A stretch of DNA of 64,000 nucleotides. It comes from Acidobacteriota bacterium (GTDB lineage Bacteria > Acidobacteriota > Blastocatellia > Pyrinomonadales > Pyrinomonadaceae). Numbering within the stretch: the first letter of the stretch is position 1; each line of letters opens with the position of its first letter. Shown one piece after another: positions 7,587-15,175 of this stretch. A model generated the notes under the pieces. It worked only from the letters and a program-made list of their open reading frames with translations, was not told where the DNA came from and ran no database searches. The stretch spans positions 997,501-1,061,500 of the forward strand of contig JADJWI010000008.1 of assembly GCA_016716435.1 (NCBI GenBank). The letters run 5' to 3'. The translations under genes and the position numbers were made by a program.

Positions 7587-10052
7587 ATGAAGTGTCAGGA
7601 ATGCAACTCTGAGATCTCGGAGCAGGATTCGTTCTGCCCGTACTGCGGCATTGTGCTAGCGACCGTGCCGGCCGTCGAGGCGGAGCCTGTGCCTGACGAC
7701 CTTGAGAGCACGGTGATGATGTCGCCCGAGGAGGTTGCCCGGCTGGCCGAACTCGAGGCTAAAAAGGCCTCCGACCTACCTTTGGACACGGCGAATGAGC
7801 AAGAACCTATCGAGGAAACTCCGCCGCAAACGCTTGAGAATTTCATACCTGGGCCGACGTCCGAAACAGTTTACCCAACTGACGACAAGATCGAGCCCGA
7901 TATCTCAGCCGAGCTTCCCGACGCTCCGCTTCCCGATATCCTTGCTGAGTCAGGTTATAGCACCGGCGATATGGATCAGGCACCGCCGGCCGACGTCGCG
8001 GAACCGAAAGTTGAGGAGCCACCGACCGTTGAACCAGCGGCCGTAGAGGAGCCCTTAGTTTTGAACGAGGCCCCGGCATTTTCTGAAGAGGCGACAATTT
8101 ATCAGTTCACGCCCGAGCGTCCGCAACCCGAGGCTCCGACGCCCGCGGCAGAAGAACCGCCCACTGCGGTGTCGACGGAAGAACCCAAATCGAGTTTTGC
8201 AGTTGAGTTCGAGATACCGGCCGAAGAGGCGTCGGTCGTCGCCGAATCCGCTCCGGTGGAAGAAGAAGCGGTTGAGATCGGCTGGGGTGAGGAACCCTTC
8301 GAAGCTGCACCAGACGGCGAATCCAAGTCGAGTGTCGTTGCCGCAGAACCCGATGAGGAGCCTGCACCAGAGGCAGAGCCGGAGCCGGATATTCGGGCCG
8401 AGCACGAGATACTGAAGCCTGTCGAGGAACTTGATCTCCCTGATTCATTTACGGGCGGCTCGATATTTGATTCCGTGAGGATCATGGAGCCGCCGACCCT
8501 GATCGCTCCGGCCGTAAATGCCGAGGATCTGGTCGAACAACCGGCTGCTGCTGAGGTGCCCGCATCTCCGGATGATACCTCTGAGAAGCCTGCATCTGAC
8601 GAACTTGCGGCCGCGGGCATTAACCCGACATCTCCGAACATTGGCGGCCCCGATACAGACAGCAAAAAGGCTGCAAAGCTTAAACCGCTTTCGGAGGGCA
8701 CGATCCTGAACGGCCGCTACGAGATCATCCGCAAGATCGGCGGCGGAGGAATGGGTGCGGTTTATCTCGCGAGCGATAACAACCTCGGCGGCGTTCTTCG
8801 AGCCGTCAAGGAAATGATCCAGGCACATATCGAGGACGAGCAGCAGGAGAAGGCTATCAACGACTTCCGCCGTGAATCGATGATCCTCTCGACGCTCGAC
8901 CATGCCGGGATTCCGACGATATTTGACTATTTCTTTGACCAGGATGAATGCCGCTTTTATCTCGTGATGAAATACATCTCGGGCGGCGACCTGGCGGCAC
9001 GGCTGCGTTCGGCACCCGAGGGCAAACTCGACGAAGCCACGGTCACGGACTGGGCTATTCAGATCGCGGATGTTCTGGAATATCTGCACAGCCAGCCGTC
9101 GACGATCGTTTACCGCGACCTGAAGCCGAGCAACATAATGGTCGATGGGAACACGGGCCGAGTGATGCTGATCGATTTCGGCATTGCCCGCTCGATCAGC
9201 CAACGCGAAGAGAAAGGCGTGACCGCGGTCGGGACGATGGGCTACGCCCCGCCTGAGCTGTTCAGCGGAAATGTCGAGCCGCGTTCGGACATCTACAGCC
9301 TTGGCTCGACTATGTTCCATTTGCTCACCGGAGCCGATCCGCAAAGCAATCCGCTTCTAATTTTCGATTTTCAAAAGAACCCGCGGCCGCGACAGATCAA
9401 TCCCAGGCTTTCGGACCAGATCGAAACTATCCTGATGAAGGCCGTGGAATACAGCGCGGAGGAACGCTTTGAGTCGGCGGCTGCGATGAAGGCGGCGCTC
9501 GAGGCCCATCTCACGGCGCTCAGCGGTGCTAAGGTGAGCTACGGGGTTTCGGAATCGCCGACACCCGCATCTCTTGCGTCGCAGTACGTCTTCTGTGGCT
9601 TCTGCGGTCAGCGGATCATCGCCTCGGATCTTTTCTGTGCGTTTTGCGGAGCTCGGCAGCCGATCGGCGGCCCGGGAATTCAATCGGCGAACTATCAGAC
9701 CGGTACGCCGACCGCGAGGTTGTTTGTTGAAGGTACAAGCGAGCTTACCGCCCCGACCTTCTCAATAACGAAGGACGAGAGTCTGCTCGGGCGGCGTGAC
9801 CCGATGTCGAACATCTTTCCGGAGGTCGATCTTTCTAAGTACGACCCGCAGACGAAGATCTCGCGTCGACACGCCCGCATCTGGAAGGACGCAGGAAGTT
9901 TCTTGGTCGAGGATCTCGGCTCGTCGAACGGAACTGTCCTTCTCGTCTCGGCAAAGCAGCCGATGCGGCTCGTACCGCACCGTCCGCACGCGCTCAATAG
10001 CGGTGACAAAATAAAGCTTGGCGATACGGTCCTTCAGTTTTACGTCGGGTAG
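7587..10052 (+). CDS. Ser/Thr protein kinase with two zinc ribbons and a C-terminal FHA domain
   Basis: The 821 residues divide into a zinc ribbon (CQECN..CPYCG, residues 3-21), an acidic Glu/Pro/Ala-rich disordered stretch (about 25-365), a Hanks-type kinase domain (about 378-640), a second zinc ribbon (CGFCG..CAFCG, about 669-690), and an FHA domain (about 711-821). The kinase has GGGGMG, the ATP-binding AVKE lysine, catalytic YRDLKPSN, DFG and the APPE segment, so it should be active; Tyr replaces the usual His of HRD, as in many bacterial kinases. No membrane span is visible, so it is probably cytoplasmic. The FHA may read its own autophosphorylation or that of its operon partners. The downstream phosphatase is a plausible antagonist. 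Confidence 0.92.
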   Translation: MKCQECNSEISEQDSFCPYCGIVLATVPAVEAEPVPDDLESTVMMSPEEVARLAELEAKKASDLPLDTANEQEPIEETPPQTLENFIPGPTSETVYPTDDKIEPDISAELPDAPLPDILAESGYSTGDMDQAPPADVAEPKVEEPPTVEPAAVEEPLVLNEAPAFSEEATIYQFTPERPQPEAPTPAAEEPPTAVSTEEPKSSFAVEFEIPAEEASVVAESAPVEEEAVEIGWGEEPFEAAPDGESKSSVVAAEPDEEPAPEAEPEPDIRAEHEILKPVEELDLPDSFTGGSIFDSVRIMEPPTLIAPAVNAEDLVEQPAAAEVPASPDDTSEKPASDELAAAGINPTSPNIGGPDTDSKKAAKLKPLSEGTILNGRYEIIRKIGGGGMGAVYLASDNNLGGVLRAVKEMIQAHIEDEQQEKAINDFRRESMILSTLDHAGIPTIFDYFFDQDECRFYLVMKYISGGDLAARLRSAPEGKLDEATVTDWAIQIADVLEYLHSQPSTIVYRDLKPSNIMVDGNTGRVMLIDFGIARSISQREEKGVTAVGTMGYAPPELFSGNVEPRSDIYSLGSTMFHLLTGADPQSNPLLIFDFQKNPRPRQINPRLSDQIETILMKAVEYSAEERFESAAAMKAALEAHLTALSGAKVSYGVSESPTPASLASQYVFCGFCGQRIIASDLFCAFCGARQPIGGPGIQSANYQTGTPTARLFVEGTSELTAPTFSITKDESLLGRRDPMSNIFPEVDLSKYDPQTKISRRHARIWKDAGSFLVEDLGSSNGTVLLVSAKQPMRLVPHRPHALNSGDKIKLGDTVLQFYVG

Positions 10053-10061
10053 TGATCGGTA

Positions 10062-10601
10062 ATGGCGACAAAATTAGACGAACCGAAGGATATAAAGATC
10101 AAGAGGGAAACGGCGGGGCCGCAGATGGTTCGGGTTGTGCGTTTTGAGCCGGAAGAGGTGGTTACGCCCTTCTTTCTCCGATTTGGAGCAGCAGCCATAG
10201 ACTACCTTTTTCTTGTTCTATTTCCGGCGATGTTCCTCGTAATAAGCCGGATGATGGGGAACGACGGAGCTGCCCTGATCAACAGCGAGCTGAACAACGT
10301 CGGCTGGCTATTATCTATCCTTTTCGGCCTATCGAACCTGATCGTCCTTCCCATTCTCACCGGCAGGACACTTGGGAAGTTTATGACCGGGCTTGAGATC
10401 GTCGGGAGCGATGGACGCCACCCTTCGATAATGAAGATGCTCCTGCGGCAAACGCTTGGGTATCTGACGGTCATTCTATCAGCAGGTTTCGGCCTCTTAC
10501 CTGTCGCTTTTAGCCGAAAGGGCAGAGCATTGCACGATTATATTTTTGGTACCTTTGTCGTTTTTGCCAGCCGAAAGCCGGTCGGGCAAACGAATGATTA
10601 A
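10062..10601 (+). CDS. RDD-family membrane protein
   Basis: The 179-residue protein has the RDD pattern: an Arg and Asp in and near the first span (FFLRFGAAAIDYLFLV), a second span near 80-98, GKFMTGLEIVGSDG, and a third span ending in RALHDY. About 35 polar residues precede the membrane domain. RDD proteins are small polytopic proteins of uncertain role (some affect ion tolerance). The start lies 9 bases after the kinase stop and the end 9 bases before the phosphatase gene, so it is part of the signalling operon. It might be a membrane substrate or anchor for the kinase; that is inference. Confidence 0.82.
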   Translation: MATKLDEPKDIKIKRETAGPQMVRVVRFEPEEVVTPFFLRFGAAAIDYLFLVLFPAMFLVISRMMGNDGAALINSELNNVGWLLSILFGLSNLIVLPILTGRTLGKFMTGLEIVGSDGRHPSIMKMLLRQTLGYLTVILSAGFGLLPVAFSRKGRALHDYIFGTFVVFASRKPVGQTND

Positions 10602-10610
10602 AAGCGAAAC

Positions 10611-12266
10611 ATGGCCCGCCTAATACTTAAGAAGCCCAACGCCGATCCCGAGTTCGTCGACCTTAATCGAATCCGGACGACGATTGGACGTTCCGCCCGC
10701 AGCGACATCTGTATCGCCGATGCCTTCGCCTCGCGTCTGCACGCGGAGATCAGGCAGGAAGGCGATGGCTTTTGGCTGCACGATCTCGGCTCCGCAAACG
10801 GCACGCGCTACAACGGCACTTTCATCAAAGGCGGCGTGCCGATCGCGACCGGCGGTGAGATACAGATCGGCGAAAGCAAGATGGTATTTGAGGCGAGTCA
10901 CGTTCCGGCGATCGGCGGAGCAACGCTTATTGCCGATCAGACCGAGGCGCTCGACCCCTCGAAGACGATCTCGTTCCAAAGCAGCAGGATCCCGACGACC
11001 GAGCTCTTAAAAGGGCAGTTTACCTCGCGGACCGATCTACTCGCGCTTATCAGTAAGGTAGGCGTGGCCTTGCTGTCTTCAACCGGACTCGAAGAAACGC
11101 TCGATCAGGTTGCGTCGCTTGTCTTTGAAGCGGTTCCCGCCGAGCGCGTCGTTATAATGCTCCGCGATGAAAAGGATTCGGAGAAGATGCAGGTGATGAT
11201 CGCCCGCATCCGCAATCAGCAAGAGCGTCTCCAGGAGGTTCGTGTAAGCAACAGCGTGATGGACGAGGTGCTCAAGCAAGGGCGCTCGGTTCTAACGGCG
11301 GACGCTCAGCAGGATCCGAAATTTGCAACGCAGACCGTTATGCTTCAGGGCATTCGGTCCGTTCTCGCGGTTCCGCTAAGCGTTGATGAACGAACCATCT
11401 TTGGCATGATCTACGCCGACTCGCCGACCTATACGACGACGTTTACCGAGGAGCATCTCAATATTTTGACAACGCTGGCCTCGGTCGCTTCGATCCGGGT
11501 TGAGAATGCCGCGCTCGTCGATGAGCGAATGGAACGTGAGCGAATGGAACGCGAGCTTGAGCTGGCTACTGAGATCCAGCAGCGTTTCCAACCCTCGGCC
11601 CCGCCGACCCTCGAAGGCTACGAATTCCAGGGTATCTCGTTCTCGTGTTACGAGATCGGCGGCGATTACTACGATTTTATACGGAGGCCTGATGGAAGAA
11701 TGGTTGTCGCCCTAGGCGATGTTTCCGGCAAGGGAACCGCCGCGGCGTTGCTTATGTCGAGTCTTCACGCCGCGATACACGCACAGATATCGGCTGCGAG
11801 TTCGATACCGAATACGGTCACGTCAGTCAATAAATACCTAGCCGAAAATACGCCGTCCAATCGGTTCGTAACGCTCTACATCGGCGAACTCGACCCTGCG
11901 ACAGGGAAGCTGATCTACATCAACGCCGGCCACAATCCGCCGTTGCTTTGTCGGGCTGATGGGACGATCACGCAGCTAGATTCGGGCGGACTGCCGCTCG
12001 GTCTGATGGAGATGGCTGAGTATGAAAGCGGTGAGCTTACGCTCGAACGCGGGGATGTTCTTGTGGTTTATTCCGATGGTGTAAACGAGGCGGCCAATGA
12101 TACTGAAGAGGAATACGGCCTTGAGCGGCTCGAGGAGGTCGTGCGGAATCATCGAACTGCCTCGGCGGCCGGCCTTCGCGACAAGATCGAGTCGTCGCTA
12201 TCGACATTCACCAAGAATGCGCCCGCCGCGGATGACGTGACGCTTTTAATAGTGAAGCGAAACTAA
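10611..12266 (+). CDS. FHA-GAF-SpoIIE (PP2C-type) serine phosphatase
   Basis: The 551 residues comprise an FHA domain (1-95; TIGRSARSDICI, SRLHAE, LGSANGTRYNG), a GAF sensor domain (about 140-295) and an RsbU/SpoIIE-type PP2C phosphatase (about 315-551). Metal-binding signatures are GGDYYDF, LGDVSGKG and VYSDGVNEA, and INAGHNPPLL is also typical. Such enzymes remove phosphate from Ser/Thr proteins, often anti-sigma antagonists. Here the FHA domain would dock it onto phosphoproteins made by the kinase two genes upstream. It ends the operon, and its stop overlaps by four bases the stop of the convergent sigma-factor gene. The GAF ligand is unknown. Confidence 0.9.
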   Translation: MARLILKKPNADPEFVDLNRIRTTIGRSARSDICIADAFASRLHAEIRQEGDGFWLHDLGSANGTRYNGTFIKGGVPIATGGEIQIGESKMVFEASHVPAIGGATLIADQTEALDPSKTISFQSSRIPTTELLKGQFTSRTDLLALISKVGVALLSSTGLEETLDQVASLVFEAVPAERVVIMLRDEKDSEKMQVMIARIRNQQERLQEVRVSNSVMDEVLKQGRSVLTADAQQDPKFATQTVMLQGIRSVLAVPLSVDERTIFGMIYADSPTYTTTFTEEHLNILTTLASVASIRVENAALVDERMERERMERELELATEIQQRFQPSAPPTLEGYEFQGISFSCYEIGGDYYDFIRRPDGRMVVALGDVSGKGTAAALLMSSLHAAIHAQISAASSIPNTVTSVNKYLAENTPSNRFVTLYIGELDPATGKLIYINAGHNPPLLCRADGTITQLDSGGLPLGLMEMAEYESGELTLERGDVLVVYSDGVNEAANDTEEEYGLERLEEVVRNHRTASAAGLRDKIESSLSTFTKNAPAADDVTLLIVKRN

Positions 12267-12835
12267 TCGTTCGTTAGCTCCGCGTGAAGCCACGCCTTTG
12301 CAAACTTCCAATGACGGTTAACGGTCGGCACGCTGATGCCCATCACTTCGGCCGTCTCTTCGATCGATAGCCCTCCAAAATATCGCAGCTCGACGACCCG
12401 TGCTTTTGGCGGGTCTTGTTTTGCGAGTCTCTCAAGCGCCTCGTCAAGTGCCAGCAATTCGCTCGATTTCTCCGTCGAGACGACAAAGATCTCTTCATCA
12501 AGCGGAAGTATCTCCGCATCGCCGCCGCGCTTATTTGCTAGGTGCTTTCGGGCGTGGTCCATCAGGATCCGCCGCATTACCTGGGCCGCGATGCCAAAAA
12601 AGTGGGCACGGTTCTGCCACCTGACCTGCCGCTGATCAATAAGCTTCATATAAGCTTCGTGGACGAGCGCCGTCGGCTGGAGCGTGTGGTCGCTACGCTC
12701 GCGTCTGAGATAGCTGCCGGCCAGGCGGCGAAGCTCGTCGTAGATGAACGGGTAGATCTGGTCAACTGCGTCGGCGTTGCCGTCCGTCAGTTCCAGCAGC
12801 ATTTGGGTTATTTCGCCGGCGGCGTCGTTGCTCAT
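12263..12835 (-). CDS. ECF-type RNA polymerase sigma factor
   Basis: The protein of about 190 residues has sigma region 2 (YPFIYDELRRLAGSYLRRE...TALVHEAYMKL...HFFGIAAQVMRRILMDHARK) and region 4 (PPKARVVELRYFGGLSIEETAEVMGISVPTVNRHWKFAKAWL). This is the TIGR02999/ECF subfamily common in Acidobacteria and Planctomycetes. I prefer the ATG at 12835 (MSNDAAGE) over a TTG four codons upstream. No anti-sigma gene adjoins it. This subfamily is often controlled by Ser/Thr kinases or phosphorylation rather than by a classical anti-sigma factor, which makes the convergent FHA/kinase/phosphatase operon a tempting partner, but only by proximity. Confidence 0.88.
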   Translation of the reverse strand: MSNDAAGEITQMLLELTDGNADAVDQIYPFIYDELRRLAGSYLRRERSDHTLQPTALVHEAYMKLIDQRQVRWQNRAHFFGIAAQVMRRILMDHARKHLANKRGGDAEILPLDEEIFVVSTEKSSELLALDEALERLAKQDPPKARVVELRYFGGLSIEETAEVMGISVPTVNRHWKFAKAWLHAELTND

Positions 12836-12989
12836 ATGTCCGATCAAGGCAGAGATTCAACGCGATTATATTTGAGGCTTCGGTTGTTGGCAATTTGAAT
12901 CTGGTGATGTTGATACAGAATCGCAAACATCTTCGCGTTTAATGGTGACAGATATCCTGCGGCCAGCCGCGATGACCTGGAGAATATTA

Positions 12990-14405
12990 ATGAGAATGCG
13001 ATCATATTTGGTTTTGACGATGTTATTCGTGCTCGGCGCTTCGGGCGTCGCCCTTGCGGACCTAAAGGTAAAGACCCGGCAGACCGTCTCGGGGCAAAGC
13101 TTTGAGAATACGATGCTCGTAAAGGGAAAGCGCCAGCGCTCAGAATCGATGAACGGCGCTTTGATCAGCATCACCCAATGCGACCTTAAGCGTGCCATCC
13201 AAATGAACCCCGCGACGAAGACCTTTACGGTCAATGAATTCGGGGAGATCGAACCGGCGTCGGGAAACGCAACCGCGACGAAAGCAACGTCTCAACCGAG
13301 TATAAAGGGCGGCCGCGTTCTGATGACGATCAACATCCGCGACACGGGCGAACGGAAGCAGATGTTTGGCCTGGAGGCTCGGCGGTTGATCATCACGACA
13401 GTGATGGAATCTTCGCCTGATTCATGCAGCCGCGTAAACACCAAAATGGAAACCGACGGTTGGTACGCCGACCTCGAAGCCGGCTTTGACTGTAGCACCG
13501 CCGCTTACTCCGCACCGCACTCTGCGAATTCGGGCGGCTGCAAGGACCGATACGAAACGAAGCAGACCGGCACCGGCAAACGCGGTTTCGCCCTTTATGA
13601 AAAGATGACGATGTTCGACGATGCGGGTAAGGAAACTATGAGCATGGTCAGCGAGGTCATCGAGCTTTCGAAGGCCGTTCTTGATGGGGCACTCTTCGAT
13701 GTTCCCGCAGGTTACCGTAAGGTCGAGGATTCCGCACAAATGTATGCAGCTGCCGGAGATCCATCTTCGACATCGGTGCCGGAGAGCACTAAGGGAAACT
13801 ATGGAATGGAATCACCGCTTGCGACAAATGTCACCCGCGCAGCATCGACACCGTCCGTAGCCGGTGTTCAGGCGGGTGAGAAGAAACCGGGAACCGTTCG
13901 AATCGGACTTGCCAACGTAAAAACCGGCTCGCTCGGTAAAGAAATGCCCGCTGCGGAACTCGCGGAGGCCGTCCGAAATACGCTCATCGCATATTTGAAG
14001 ATGCCGAAGGTCGAGGTCATACAGCTCGAAGCCCGGCTCCAGACGGCGATCGATGCCGAAGCAAAGGAAAAAGAGTGCGATATGGTCATCTATGCAACCG
14101 TTTCGCACAAGAAAGGCGGCGGCGGATTCGGGATGTTTAGCAAGCTCGCCTCGCCCGCACTCTCGAGCATCGGGTATGGCTCGACCGCAGGCGCGATCGC
14201 AGCAAATACGGTCATCTCAGCCGGATCTATCGCCGGAAGCGTAAAAGCAAAGGATGAGCTCAAGCTGGAGATCCGGATGGTTAGTGCATCGGGCCAGCCA
14301 ACTCTCACGGGTGAGTACAAGGCAAAGGCGAAGAACGACGGCGACGACATTCTCTCCTCCGTGGTCGAGCAAGCGGCGGAGGCGATCTCTCGGGTCCTAA
14401 AATAG
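12990..14405 (+). CDS. Secreted protein of unknown function
   Basis: I start this at the ATG at 12990, with GGAG at 12979-12982 seven bases upstream. This gives a clean signal peptide (MRMRSYLVLTMLFVLGASGVALA). The N-terminal half (to about residue 260) reads like a secreted beta-rich domain with KVKTRQTVSGQ, a repeated use of Cys, and a possible calcium-independent lipoprotein-like fold. The C-terminal part (about 300-472) has VRIGLANVKTG, an AVRNTLIAYLKMPKVEVIQLEA segment and a Gly-rich hydrophobic hairpin (AGAIAANTVISAGSIAG). That pattern loosely recalls TolB-N/CsgG-like domains. No enzyme motif is visible. It lies divergent from the sigma-factor gene, and co-regulation is possible but unproven. 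Confidence 0.65.
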   Translation: MRMRSYLVLTMLFVLGASGVALADLKVKTRQTVSGQSFENTMLVKGKRQRSESMNGALISITQCDLKRAIQMNPATKTFTVNEFGEIEPASGNATATKATSQPSIKGGRVLMTINIRDTGERKQMFGLEARRLIITTVMESSPDSCSRVNTKMETDGWYADLEAGFDCSTAAYSAPHSANSGGCKDRYETKQTGTGKRGFALYEKMTMFDDAGKETMSMVSEVIELSKAVLDGALFDVPAGYRKVEDSAQMYAAAGDPSSTSVPESTKGNYGMESPLATNVTRAASTPSVAGVQAGEKKPGTVRIGLANVKTGSLGKEMPAAELAEAVRNTLIAYLKMPKVEVIQLEARLQTAIDAEAKEKECDMVIYATVSHKKGGGGFGMFSKLASPALSSIGYGSTAGAIAANTVISAGSIAGSVKAKDELKLEIRMVSASGQPTLTGEYKAKAKNDGDDILSSVVEQAAEAISRVLK

Positions 14406-14480
14406 GGGCAGGAAAGAATTATAGCGGGCCCGACAATTGTGGTGCCGGGCTGCTCCAATTGTAAGTGGCTGCTGCGTGGC

Positions 14481-15170
14481 CTATTTCAGCGATCCGATAC
14501 CGCCGTCCACACGCAGCACTTGCCCCGTGACCCAAGACGACTTATCCGAAAGAAGGAATTCCGCTGCTAGGGCTATATCAGATGGAACACCGTGACGCTT
14601 TAACGGATGGCGTTCGCCCGCTGCATCGCGCTTCTGGTCGGTGTTGAGAAGCTTTTCGGCGAGCGGAGTATCGGTCAGCGAGGGAGCGATGCAGTTCACG
14701 CGGATCTTTGGGGCGAGCTCCGCGGCAAGTGCGCGGGTTAGCCCTTCAACGGCGCCCTTTGCACCGGCGATCGACGCGTGGAACGGCATTCCGGTCTGGA
14801 CTGCGACCGTGCTGAAAAGGACGATGGATGCAGAACCGGCTTCTTTTAGACTGGGAAGAACGCTTCGAATGGCCCTTGCCGCCCCTATGTAGTTAACCTC
14901 GATGTCCCGTAAGAAATCGGCGTCAGAGAACCGATGAAAGGGCTTCAGGTCGATAGTGCCGGGAAAGTAAGCAAGCCCGTCGATCGACCCCTCAATAACC
15001 AGTTCATCGGTTATTGCGTCAAACTGAGTATGCGTCACTCCGGCAAGGCCGTCGAGTTCACCGACCGTCCGCGAGAAGATAAGTACCTCATGGCCGTCTT
15101 CAGAGAGTGTTTTGGCGAGTTCCAGGCCGATGCCGTAGCTGCCGCCGATCAGTATAAATCGTTTGTTCAT
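14481..15170 (-). CDS. SDR-family oxidoreductase with an atypical active site
   Basis: The 229-residue Rossmann protein has the cofactor loop GGSYGIG (residues 9-15), the structural NYIGA at about 93-97 and the C-terminal DTPLAE and VTGQVLRVDGG typical of short-chain dehydrogenases. At the active site, Ser120 and Lys138 are present, but the usual Tyr four residues before the Lys is Ile134 (FHASIAGAKGA). The gene starts 5 bases after the photolyase-like gene stops, so the pair is probably one transcript. In other bacteria similar SDR genes sit beside photolyase-like genes, but no substrate is known to me. Chemistry may differ from classical SDRs. Confidence 0.82.
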   Translation of the reverse strand: MNKRFILIGGSYGIGLELAKTLSEDGHEVLIFSRTVGELDGLAGVTHTQFDAITDELVIEGSIDGLAYFPGTIDLKPFHRFSDADFLRDIEVNYIGAARAIRSVLPSLKEAGSASIVLFSTVAVQTGMPFHASIAGAKGAVEGLTRALAAELAPKIRVNCIAPSLTDTPLAEKLLNTDQKRDAAGERHPLKRHGVPSDIALAAEFLLSDKSSWVTGQVLRVDGGIGSLK

Positions 15171-15175
15171 AGAGT

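Noticed and set aside
8102..8701. 199-codon Ser/Gly-rich frame on the minus strand
   Set aside because: It mirrors the Glu/Pro/Ala-rich linker of the kinase, so its composition is a reverse-strand artefact.
8445..9344. 299-codon open frame on the minus strand
   Set aside because: It is antisense to the kinase domain of the FHA/zinc-ribbon kinase, with no family character.
14406..14480. Inverted repeat (ACAATTG...CAATTGT) between convergent genes
   Set aside because: The arms are 16 bases apart, and there is no T-tract, so it does not support a terminator call.
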